A program made the position numbers and the translations under genes. 61,353 nucleotides of DNA from Sporodiniella umbellata (Eukaryota; Mucoromycota; Mucoromycetes; Mucorales; Rhizopodaceae): assembly GCA_025677835.1 (NCBI GenBank), contig JAIXMR010000107.1:35001-96353 (forward strand), given 5' to 3'. Of this stretch, positions 13,208 through 23,434 are shown one piece after another; positions within the stretch are counted from its first letter, which is position 1; each line of letters opens with the position of its first letter. The notes beneath the pieces are model-generated. The model searched no databases and was not told the origin of the DNA. It saw only the letters and a program-made list of their open reading frames with translations.

Positions 13208-15652
13208 TCAACGTCTTCGTTTACCTTTCTGATAGTCGTCATCATAATCTTCTCTTCTACGTTTGTTGTTGTTATTGTTTTTGTTACCACCACCCGATCT
13301 TCCCATATTCCCTGGTCGAGACTTGTTTCCACCTCCAGGTCGCTGTCTTCCATAAGGTGCGCCAAAGTTACCTCGACCTCCATCTCTGCCTGAAGAGGGG
13401 TGAGGCGTGTTTCTGAGCGGAGGCTGTGACATGGGCCGTTGTTGAGTCACGCCTTGGGGAGGCATAGGCAAAATGATGTTACGCAAAAGGTCTACAAGTT
13501 CGTTTGCTTGAATGACGGGACCATTGAAAGTGGTTGGGGGTGGAAGGTTAGACACAAAATAGGCCACTGCATCGGGCAAGGAAGACTGTGGGGTAGGTGC
13601 ATTCCACATGGATTGTTGTGATTGCGTTGGCTGTTGTGGTGGCATGGGTGGTTGTTGAGATTGCGGTTGCTGTTGTGGTTGTGCTGGAGGACGCACAGGT
13701 GATGGAGGTCGAACAGAGGCATTATCCATTTTAGTAGGAACGTCAGGTACCGCTGTGGATGCTAATGAGGGGACAGAAGGCGAGGGGATTGGAACGTTAT
13801 TAACGCGGCGATTGCCATCTGATGCAGGTTTGAACGTTTGCCATTGAGCCATATCGGGGCGAGGATATCTTTCAGGGTGCACAGGCTCCAAGAGTGGGCG
13901 CTTTTCTTTAGTTCGGTCGCTATTCACAATTGTAGGCAAAACAGGGAGTGCACTGGTTGGGATGTTGGCAGAAGGCGAGGCTACAGCGTGAGCAGCAGGA
14001 GATACCTCTTGCTCAACCACCACGGGTTTGGGATCTAACAGACCACCCAATTCTATTTCCTTGATTGAATTTATATCCAGATAGCTATGTCGGAGCAAAA
14101 ATGAATCCATTGGCGTGTTGGATGGTAAAGCTTCCAGTCGTCTTTTTTCTACGCTTTGAACACTGGCCAAATCGCCATATTTGTTTTCATAGTCCAAGAA
14201 CTTGTGCCAGATAGGTACTGCTTTCTCAGGGGGCATCGTAGCCAGCGTTCTCTCAAACAAAGCACGTGTGTTGTTGTCGTCGTTCATCTGAATCAAAAAG
14301 TCCAAATACTGACAAACAAACTCCGGATTGTCTGAAAACGTCTTTTGCCCTAAACTGAAGACTTTTCCAGCAATGACTGAATCTTTTGAGTTGTGGTATT
14401 CCATAAGGGCGTTGGCTACATAAACGTGGTATGTACAGTTGTGTGATTTACGAGCTCTAGAAAACAAGGCGCGTGCGCTTTTGATGCCCTATATATATAT
14501 ATATATAAGAAGCTTTAGCTCTAGTACTCTCTATTTGTTTTTTTTTTTTTTTTTTTTTTTGGCTTCATTGTTCAACCGTATATTGTTTACCTCTGTTCGA
14601 CGAGCAAATCTCATAAAGCAAACCCAGACAAGAGATCCGGCACGAGCAATAACGTCTGCTTCTTCTTCCGTCTTGGACTCAACTTCTTCTTGCTTTCTCT
14701 TTACGCTTCTTTCACGTGTACGTAACTGTTCTCTAACCTCACCATCAATATCGTCCGACAGATTCATAGAAGCACGTTCTTCGTCAGCATCTTCTTGAAG
14801 CTTGGCTATTTCCTTTTGGCAATTTTCTTTTAATTGAGTGCTTTGTTCGTCCAATTTGTTGATAAGATCATCATAAATCTGTCGTGCTTCATCGATAAGC
14901 TTTTTGGATTCACACAATTCGGCGTAAGAAAAGTTGATCAAAAGGCTATACATTGGGCATTAAAAGCAATTAGCTACAACAGTATTAAATAACAATATAT
15001 AAACAACAACAAAAATCACCTTGTCGGCAAAATCTCATTAGCTTCTTTAAAGATGGCCATGGCTTTATCCGACTTATCTTGCTCAAGATAATAAGTAGCA
15101 CAGCCATGCCATATTTCGGGATAAAATCTTAGAGAAAAGAAAGCTTGTTGATAAGCATAGATTACGCGCTCCATGACTGCAGTGCTGTCTTCCAATCGAA
15201 GAGGATCACTTCTTTCCCAATTGATGTATTTTTTCCATTGTTCTAACTGAGATCTTTCAGCGTCAGACCATTGAGGGGGTAATGGTACAGGTTGGTGGGG
15301 AATGCTGTCTGTTAACAATCTCATCTCACGTAAAGCTGTACGTGCAGTCATATAAGCAGAAGACTTTTCACCCAAGAATTTTTTGGCCTTTAAAAGAAAA
15401 GAAAAATAAGCAATGTTTCACTTTACGATGTGTTTATATATATATATATATATATATATATCAAGAACTCACTGTTAAACGATTCAAACTGTTTTCCCAT
15501 TGGTCATATTCTTTCCAAAGATGTTCAACATTGTTTAAAGGAATGGTCACTGCCTTTTGATAAGCGCGACGCATAGAATCCATCTTTCGTTGTTCTTCCC
15601 AGGTGTTTGAAGTCTATAACATTGGATTCTTTTTTTTAACACAAAAAAAATA

Positions 15653-15690
<38 letters not shown>

Positions 15691-17225
15691 ATAGGGCAAA
15701 AAAAAAAGGGGGGAAATCATTTACCTCAGCAGATCTCAAAAAGTAAATGTAATCAGCCCAAATAGGACCAGCTTCTTTGTCAATACCCACGTTACTCAAC
15801 ACATACTCATAAGCTTTTTCAATAATAGATCTAGCTTCTGGAGTCACAGCAGAACCGCTTTCCCTGAGATTAATACGACGGATATAACCAAGATAAAACT
15901 TCCAGAGATCAACAGATAACACAGTTTTAAGACAACGAGTGAATAAAGCTTCGACTTCATTGAAATTAGAGTATTTCAATTCCAATTCAAGATAGCCAAG
16001 CCAGTATTTAGGCTATAGTGCATGAAACGAGTGTAGAAAAAAAAAAGGAGGAAGGGAAAGAAAAAAAGAAGGAAAAGAGGTAAGTAGAAAGCAAAAAAAG
16101 ATATAAAAAAAAAAAAAAAAAAAAGGTTCTTTTTTTCTGGTTCAACCCTCTCTTTCTTTTGCTCTTCACTAAAACAAAATAAATAACAAAACGTTTTTCT
16201 TTTTTTTTTTTTTTTTCTTTTGTATGTCTTTTTGTAACCTAATCAACACGATGTACGCGTTTTGTTTATTTTTTTTCCTTTCTGGAAAAAAATATTTTTT
16301 TCGTTCATAGCATTTTTTTTTTTTTTCCCGGCTTCCACTATATATTCCTAAACTTCAAACAAAACAAAGACACTTACCTACGACGCGCGATAGAAGAAGC
16401 AACAAGAAAGAGAGAAAACTAGAACAAAAAAAAAAAAAAAAAAAAAAAAAAAAGACTTACCGATGTGGGGAAAATTTGTAAAAATCGTTCATAAATAGCA
16501 CGCGTGGCTTCCATATCTCCAGTTTGCTGTGTCTCATTAATTAATATGCTCCAAGCTTCAATAGAGTATTTTGATTCTCGAATGCGTGCTTCGGCTTTTT
16601 CTTTTCTCAAGAGAGATTTGGACATGGGCGTTTCTGCAACGATTGCTTTCTGGGTCAAGGCGCCAATAGGAATTTGCCATGATGCAGGTGCGCTCATTAA
16701 AGTTGAGGCGGCTTCTTCCTTTCTTACTGATTTGTTTACAGGACTGTGGTCTTCCTCTACACGATCTTCTTCCATGGGCTCTTCTTTTATAGCCTCTACT
16801 GGTGTATTTGTTTTTTCCTCTTGCTTTTCGGGTTCTTCCTGATGGAAAGACTCTACATTAGCTGCAGTCTCCGAGCCTTCTTCCTCCATCGGCTCTTCAA
16901 CAGGTACTTTTGATTGTTCTTGAGCATTCTCTTGTTCGTGATGTTGTTGCTGCTGTTCAAATTGGACCTGCTCCTGTTGTTGCTCCTGCTGCTGCTGTTC
17001 CTCTAAAGACTCTGGAGCATCTTCAAAAACATCTTCTTGCATGTCTTCAGTCACGGATTCATCCTGTTCTATAGATGACTCTTTGGGTTGTTCTTCTGTT
17101 ACAGCAAGGGTAGAATGCTCAGATGGGAGCTCTACAGATTGCTCATTGTTTTCTTCATTTGCGCTTTCAGCCTCATGAACAGTTGTTTCAACTGGAGGTT
17201 CTTGTGTAATTGAGTCTTCATTCAT
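13208..17225 (-). CDS. RNA14: RNA14/CstF-77 cleavage and polyadenylation factor subunit
   Basis: Six exons (17225-16461, 16012-15725, 15613-15473, 15387-15020, 14945-14591, 14488-13208) join in phase to about 1065 aa. Rna14/CstF-77 scaffolds nuclear pre-mRNA 3'-end cleavage through HAT repeats. The N-terminal 190 residues are a Glu/Gln-rich acidic extension with QQQQ runs. HAT repeats follow, with hallmark text such as WEEQRKMDSMRRAYQKAV and HLWKEYDQWENSLNRL. The Suf region includes the ALFERTLATMPPEKA motif. The C-terminal third is Pro/Gln-rich and ends in Arg/Gly and Asn/Lys stretches with a KGKRRR tail. Start chosen at the first ATG; a TTG three codons upstream is not used. Intron 1 is 448 nt, long for this window. 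Confidence 0.95.
15436..15461. repeat. (TA)n microsatellite in an RNA14 intron
   Basis: A TA run next to the GTGAGT donor of RNA14 exon 3. A similar TA run at 14491-14507 sits at the acceptor of exon 6. Confidence 0.9.
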
Positions 17226-17268
17226 GAGCCACAAGGAAAGAAAGATGGACTTTATTTTTTTCTCTTAC

Positions 17269-17299
<31 letters not shown>

Positions 17300-17556
17300 C
17301 TAGTAGAAAAAAGGTTTTCACAGTCAAAGTGTGACGTAAAATTATTTCATTCTCCGAATCCACTTCTCTGCACCCACTGAAAATGAACTGGACCGTAATT
17401 TTATTTTTATTGTTCGGTATAGGAATGCTACTTTTGAAAGCACGATTCTACGCGTATCGCTCTTTTTAGAAAGAGGGTTTTCAGTAATCAATAAAAAGGA
17501 TATAGAAGCAGGTTGCACTGGAGATTGAAATGTTTTTGTAACGAAACAGTCCAGCA

Positions 17557-17786
17557 ATGCAAACTTTATTTACAGTCAATCTTGAACAATATGTGAAACA
17601 GGCTGAACTAACGTTTCTGTTTATTCATACACTCCAGTTCGATTTAGAGCTAGGGGGTGATGAAAAGAGAATAAAGATTCTATATGCAAAAAGAATCCTA
17701 CTAAAACAAAAGGTGTGTATTTTTTTTTTTGTTTTTTATCTAATGAAAAGCAAGAAAGAAGCGTGCCAATACACTTTTTAAAGTTT

Positions 17787-17830
<44 letters not shown>

Positions 17831-17930
17831 CTGCCAAAGTGTTGAAAACATGCTGTACACAGAAACAGATTCAAGCTGCGCGAGGTGTTATGCTAAACTA
17901 TCAAAATTGTCAGTGAGGCATTTAACATGT
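17557..17930 (+). CDS. Possible small two-exon gene, unrecognised
   Basis: Starts MQTLFTVNLEQYVKQAEL and stays open to about residue 52 (KRILLKQK), where GTGTGT is a possible donor. A CACAG acceptor near 17860 would add KQIQAARGVMLNYQNCQ and a stop, giving about 69 aa. The intron would contain the 41-base poly(A) run. The composition looks coding but I recognise no family. It lies divergent from RNA14, with 331 bases between that hold only a poly(A) run and short frames. Confidence 0.35.
17788..17828 (+). repeat. Poly(A) tract, 41 bases (longest in window)
   Basis: An uninterrupted run of 41 A. Confidence 0.9.
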
Positions 17931-19055
17931 TCTGTCTATCTAATAATGGGGTTATGTCAAGCAGAATTATAAACCAGGCGTGTATGGTGTGTAAAAGAGC
18001 TTTTGAATGTAAACCGGGCTTATTATGTCACTTTCTATAATAGCCCTTACGATTGCTGTTGCGTCATGTGCCTGACTACATATACGATCCTCAAAGGATA
18101 TCTCAACTGACCATGATGAGAGAGATAGTTTGTATTTGGTATCTTGGGCCAAAAATGTATTGAAAGGCACAAGACCTGTAACCTGATACCTTCTAGGCTC
18201 CCCAAAAAAAAAAAAAAAATAGATATAAAAACCTTTTCCGACTTTAGATTCCGAAGAGTGTGATCCTGACGGGTGTGCTTTCTTTTCAAACGATTGGGTG
18301 TATAGTAGACTAACGTAAAGCAGAGTATAAATATCACACCACTGTATCATTTTTGAGGCACTCAGAAGCGGGGGTTTGATTGATCTTCTCATATGGGTTG
18401 ACCCGGTAGCGCCCTTCTCTGGCAGTAACCCGCCCAATTTTCATTTATTCAAGTGTCACCTTTATTTTTCTAAAGAACAATGCTTGTGAGATTCACATTG
18501 AAGTGCCTCTCTTTTGGCTGTTACAAAAAATTATAGTTTACACAGAGGCACACTCTCTTATGTCTCAATCAAGCGGGAAAAAAGAACTGTTGTACAGCTC
18601 AAATGAAAGAAGGATACAGCCTTTGGTACCCCAAGAAACTTGAATGTCCACCTTCCAATGTCACCTTCCAAAAAATGAACGATACAAAGTCGAAAACAGT
18701 CCTCCTTTTGAAAAAGGAGTTCTCACTATTTCTCTTATTACCAAGAGAGATGGTTCAAGAGGTGCGTCGTGTCTCGAATACAATCGCTTCTTTTGTCCGA
18801 TAAACAAACCTTGACAGCTGAAGCTGTCATGTATCAAATCTGTGACGAAATTTGAACCTTTATACTCGAGGGGGATTCTAATGAACACTGACATCGAACG
18901 GTAGCCTCTGCCCTGAAAGCACTTTCTTAAGCCACTGAAAGCAGTGGAGCGGACACAAATAGTGTCAGACTAGGTTTTACATAAAAAAAAAAAAAAAAAA
19001 AAAAGGCTTGGAAGATGTGTTCTATTGCAGTAACGGTGCATGCTTTTTGAAATTC

Positions 19056-19087
<32 letters not shown>

Positions 19088-19842
19088 TGGAAGCTTTAGA
19101 CTATATTAATAATTATCTTTCTGTATACAGAATATAGCAAATGTATTGCTGCTATACAAAAAAAAAAAAAAAAAAAAAAAAAAAGTTGTCTAGGCGGTCA
19201 ACACAGAGATTATGACAATCTGTCAAGTCTTGCGATATGAATTAGGGAGGAGTATCGGTCATCGAATGCTGCTATCTATCTATCTATCTATAATTGAAAG
19301 GCGACATTGGCTGTGGGCACTCGAGTCTTACCAAGAAAAAAAAAAAAAAAAAAAAAAAACCTGGCACTTTTACTCTATTTGAAAGAAGAACAATCCATTT
19401 GTGCGTAAAAGAACCCCTATCGGCTTTTTATCAAGTCGATCACGCACAGACCTCTTTTTATATTTGGTTTCTGTACCTTCTTTTTGGGCTCCTTCTTGGT
19501 TTTCTTTTTGGGGAGACTTTCTTTATTTCTCCAGATTGGGTAGATGACAGACTGTCAGATCTATCCTTTTTTTTTTGAAAATAGCAAACGCTAAATAAAG
19601 AAAGCAAAAAGGTGTATATGTTATCGGTGATTTCTGTGTGAAAAAAAAAAACAAAACAAAAACAAATAAAACTATTGGTTTATTGAAAAAGGTTGATTAC
19701 ACAGACTTTATTTTTCGCTTTGAAGCTCTTTATAGAAACGTACAGAAGATGTCATTATTCATGATCAATAAAGAGTTGTAGAGAGTCTTCAAGCAGATGC
19801 AACTAAAGTCTGTTTATCTGTTTGTTTGTTTGTTTTTCAGCG
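17931..19842. other. Gene-poor region with clustered poly(A) tracts and possible relics
   Basis: Minus-strand frames near 18437-17967 and plus-strand text near 18690-18800 (KGVLTISLITKRDGS) look like broken coding DNA but are interrupted by stops and frame changes. Poly(A) runs of about 22-28 bases occur at 18980-19003, 19056-19084, 19158-19184 and 19336-19359, and a CTAT repeat at 19273-19292. I suspect decayed mobile-element DNA but cannot name it. Confidence 0.35.
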
Positions 19843-19857
19843 CTAGTAGAGCAGTTC

Positions 19858-20292
19858 ATGATGTTTTGGATATGGAATCTAACAAAAAAAGTACATTTGA
19901 TTCAACAAGTGTCTGTGTATAAGAAAAGTTCGCTCCTACCCGAAACAGAGTAGTGTTGTCAAATGCACCTTCCTTTTTTTTTTTTTTTTTGTTATTGTAA
20001 TACTAAGCTTGGCAATTGTCTACATGAAATACGTTAATGACAAGAAAAAAAAAATACCTGTTTACTTACTCTATGGTAACCACGTTTATTCCACCATTTT
20101 TTATTATTATTATTATTTTGTTTTTGTTTATTAAGATGGTTCGTACAAGATACAACGGTAAAGCGTACGATTCGTATTGGATGGTTCTCACCAAGTACGA
20201 CTGAAAACGATGTTATTTTAAACTTTTTTTTTTTTAGACAAGGTACACTCAGGCCAAGTGGCGGGGTCCCAAAGACAAGCCAGTTGAGATAG
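19858..20292 (+). CDS. Candidate small multi-exon gene, unrecognised
   Basis: Segments can be joined in phase: MMFWIWNLTKKVHLIQQ to LLPET (donor GTAGTG); LAIVYMKYVNDKKKKIPVYL (acceptor near 20010, donor GTAACC); GSYKIQR (acceptor TTAAG, donor GTAAAG); then QGTLRPSGGVPKTSQLR and TAG at 20290-20292, after a T-rich acceptor tract. That gives about 78 aa. The upstream frame is open from a TTTTTCAG acceptor, so more 5' exons are possible. Other frames in the same stretch also read plausibly, so this may be a relic. Confidence 0.3.
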
Positions 20293-20509
20293 CACCCGTC
20301 ACAAAATAGATTGAAGCATAAAAAAAAAAAAATAAAAGGTGAGTACAACTTTGTTATCATCACACTGTTTTGGGATCAAAGTCATCATGCTGTATTACAG
20401 TGAGACACAAGTCATCCCTAATTTATATATAATCGAGAATCTTTACTGTCATACACTAAGAAAAGGCAATTTGTTTATTACTTCATATGTGCAATAACAT
20501 GATGCAAAG

Positions 20510-20549
<40 letters not shown>

Positions 20550-20761
20550 AAAGAAAAAAAAAAAAGGGGGGGGGGAACAAGATAGAAAGAAAGTAAAAAG
20601 AAAGAGAGCGAAAGAGATATAGGAGGGGGTGGAATATGAAAGGGGTGTAAAAGGTATGTAGAAAGAGAGGGATAGACATTAATGCATAGGGTAGATATAT
20701 AGAGTGTATACGTATATGTATATATACATATATAGAGTAAGAACAACAATAATACTAATAA

Positions 20762-20802
<41 letters not shown>

Positions 20803-20895
20803 GCTATATAGGTATACATGAATATATATACATATATAGTATATAAGGGAGAAGAGTGATATATGATACATACAAAAAGCCTTTTTTTTTTTTTT
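20293..20895. repeat. Low-complexity block: poly(A), GA-rich and (AAT)n
   Basis: Poly(A) at 20513-20545, a GA-rich stretch near 20575-20690, TA-rich text, and (AAT)n at 20762-20801. No gene seen. It lies 3' of the homeobox gene. Confidence 0.8.
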
Positions 20896-21840
20896 TTATC
20901 GCATAGCCATTGGGTAATCTTCATTGTTGTTGTTGTGTGTCATAAAGCGCTCTTTGACATAAGGAGTGATTGGTTCCACTAAAAAAAAAAAAAAAAAGGA
21001 AAGGGTTAGAGAGAAGCGGTTGTGTGAACGGTGAGCTTATTTTTGTTACCTGCAGATGGATAAGGATAAAGATCTTGTTTGCGACGACGTTGAAGCGTTG
21101 GGTCATGATGGATAAGGTCTGGATAAACCATCATTTGAGCGCAAAGGTTTTCTGACTCGAGCATCGGCTGCAGAATACGACGCCTGGCATTGATAAACCA
21201 GTTGCTGATCTGGTTGACGGTCAAGCCCGTTTTTTGGGCGAGCTCAGCCTTTTCTTTTTCCGCGGGATAAGGGTGCTTTTTATGCTGAATTAACCATTTT
21301 CGTAAATATTCAGTCACCTCCTTGGGAAGGTTGCCCCGTCGTCTTCTCTTTGAGGTGTCTTGTGTTTTTTCAAGTGGCGTAGGAAAGACTGCTGCGACAT
21401 GAGGTGATGTAAAGGGCTGACGCTGGTAGGTGTCTACTGTAGCAATGCTATCTCCTGAGCTGGAGCTGGAAGAGCTAATGTGTGAGTTGGTGCTTGTACT
21501 TGGACACACCTTCAAGTCAACTATGGAAAAAAAAAAATAACAGTAAACAAACAAAAACCATGTGGCACGCTTAGGTTACCTGTCGTTGGCACTGATTCCT
21601 CTTCCTCTTCAGAGCCCTCAATCCAGAGCTGAGCATTGTGTAATAACATCTCATTGGTTCTTTCCAGATGACGATGGATGGCTGAGACATTCTCTTTTCG
21701 GTTCTTGTTAAGATCAAAGGATAGCTTCTTTGAGGGTTTGTCATGATAAAGAATCAAAGGGCAAAACGAGCGAGTCTATAGACAGAGTCTTTAGTCTATT
21801 GTTGTTATTAGCATGGTCTATTTACATGAAGTGACTGCAT
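20896..21840 (-). CDS. TALE-class homeobox transcription factor
   Basis: Four exons (21840-21826, 21775-21580, 21520-21050, 20978-20896) join in phase to 254 aa. The first exon is only 15 nt (MQSLH); it is the only nearby ATG with a phase-0 donor that fits. The homeodomain begins at KRRRRGNLPKEV, has the three-residue TALE loop extension (HPYPAEKEK), and helix 3 with NQISNWFINARRR, including the Asn and Arg that contact DNA. Upstream is an Asp/Glu-rich patch and a Ser run. It is probably a nuclear DNA-binding regulator of the KN/TALE group. The target genes are unknown. Confidence 0.85.
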
Positions 21841-22358
21841 TATCAATAAGTCTTTGTATGTGCGTGCGTGTATGTATAGAAAATTAAGATAGATAAAAGT
21901 CAAAGAAAAAAAAAAAAAAAAAAAAAAAAGTTTTTTTTTGAAGGGCCCATATTTATAATCTTTTTCATCTTTTTTTTTCTTTCTTGTACGAGGTCTTTTC
22001 ACAATTGAAACTGCTACTCATTTTTCCTTTTTTGACTAAAGTCATTCCCTTTTAGAGGCTAGGAAAAAGGACAACAGGAGAGCTTAAAAGCTGGAGGGGC
22101 CTTTGTGTTACTCACTGTAGAACTATTTGCCAGCTTTGTTTTATTTCATTTCTTTTGTTTAAAAGACAAAAACCAAAAAAAAACAACAATCTTTGTTCGT
22201 TTCATTCTAATTTTAGGGAGAAACAAATTTACTCGTTCTCCTTTCAATGTGTGAAACCTTAAAAAAAAAAAAAAGGTTCTCGTTTCTACTTTAAGAGCAC
22301 AGACCATCCTAGTCACAAATAAAGTATTTTTTTTTTTTTTTTTTTTTTTTTTTGAAAA
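21841..22358. other. Upstream region of the homeobox gene
   Basis: No gene recognised. Poly(A) tracts at 21905-21929 and 22261-22274, and a poly(T) at 22328-22353. Confidence 0.5.
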
Positions 22359-22820
22359 CTAAAGTCGTATCAATAGAGATCCAGTGTCGCACTGAACAAA
22401 GATGAAACATCGCCCTGTTGAAATATCAAATGACGTCTTTTTGTTTGTAGTGTCGTTTGGACAAGGATAGCTTTCAACGTAATATAGGTCTCTCAGCAAG
22501 TACTGTTTCCTTAATAAGCTGCGGAAAAAAAAAAAAAAAAAAAAAAAAGTCAATCTACAAACAAGAACACAAAGTTTATAAAGGGAAAAGGAGCTGATGG
22601 AAACCAAATACTTTGATAAACGATCCAACCGATGAGAGCTAAAAACAACAAAGCCCTCATCTTTCAAACTCCATACATAAAAAGGTATATGCTATATGCA
22701 TACACAAGGCCGTTTATAAAACATATATAAAAAAAAAAAAAAAAAAAAAAAAAAACAATGCTTACCTTACCATAATAAGGGATAGTTTTGCTGCAGTCAA
22801 TGTTTGTTGCTACCACCTGT
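22359..22820 (-). CDS. Candidate multi-exon gene, unrecognised
   Basis: A minus-strand exon after an ACAG acceptor reads VVATNIDCSKTIPYYGK and ends at a perfect GTAAGC donor (about 22815-22766). Downstream, a TTTTTAG acceptor gives LSSVGSFIK with a GTATTT donor. A CAG acceptor then gives YLLRDLYYVESYPCPNDTTN, continuing to TAG at 22359. All three joins are phase 0. Cysteines and a YPCPND stretch suggest a secreted or extracellular protein. The first exon is not found, so the product is unknown. Confidence 0.35.
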
Positions 22821-23434
22821 AAGAAGACTCCTCAATCTGTTTACAGAGAGTGACAAGAGACTCTCACCGCTTTTTTGTTTTTGTTTTTTTTTTTTTCCTA
22901 TTTCATTATACTTTTAGAGTTTATGCATGCCACTGTCTTTCTTCATGACATCTAAGCCTTGCTGCGACCCAAAAGTGTGATTCTAACGGACACCATTATC
23001 GATTTGTTAACAGCAGGGCATCTTTGATTAAGTTTTTTTTTTTTTTTTTGGAGTAGTTTTTCAGTACGACATCGATTCGCAACCGGTACAACCTTACTTT
23101 CTGGAAACACCATCACTCCTTAAAAGAAGTGCATAATGAAGCTGATAAATGGTTACACGTCAGTTGCATCAACTTTTCTATTGACATTGTTCTTTGCCCC
23201 TTCTTTTATTTAGGTGACTCATCGTTTTTTTTTTTTTTTTTTTTTTTTTTGGGTAGGGAGAATAGAAAGGATCAGAGATGATCTGTTTATTATGGGGATT
23301 ACTTTGGGGTGCATGGAAGCAAGGGTCCACGTGGTAGACAACTGCTATTTTAGAGCACATGAAGATGTCAATATACATTATTATGAATAGGATGATGGCA
23401 GCGATAGTATACAGGGTATGAAGGGATGGGACGG
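22821..23434. other. Intergenic, no gene recognised
   Basis: Poly(T) at 23033-23049 and 23226-23250. Short frames only. Confidence 0.5.

Noticed and set aside
18690..18800. Resemblance of LTISLITKRDGS to a reverse-transcriptase segment
   Set aside because: The match is short, the following YxDD-type motif was not found and the frame is closed soon after.
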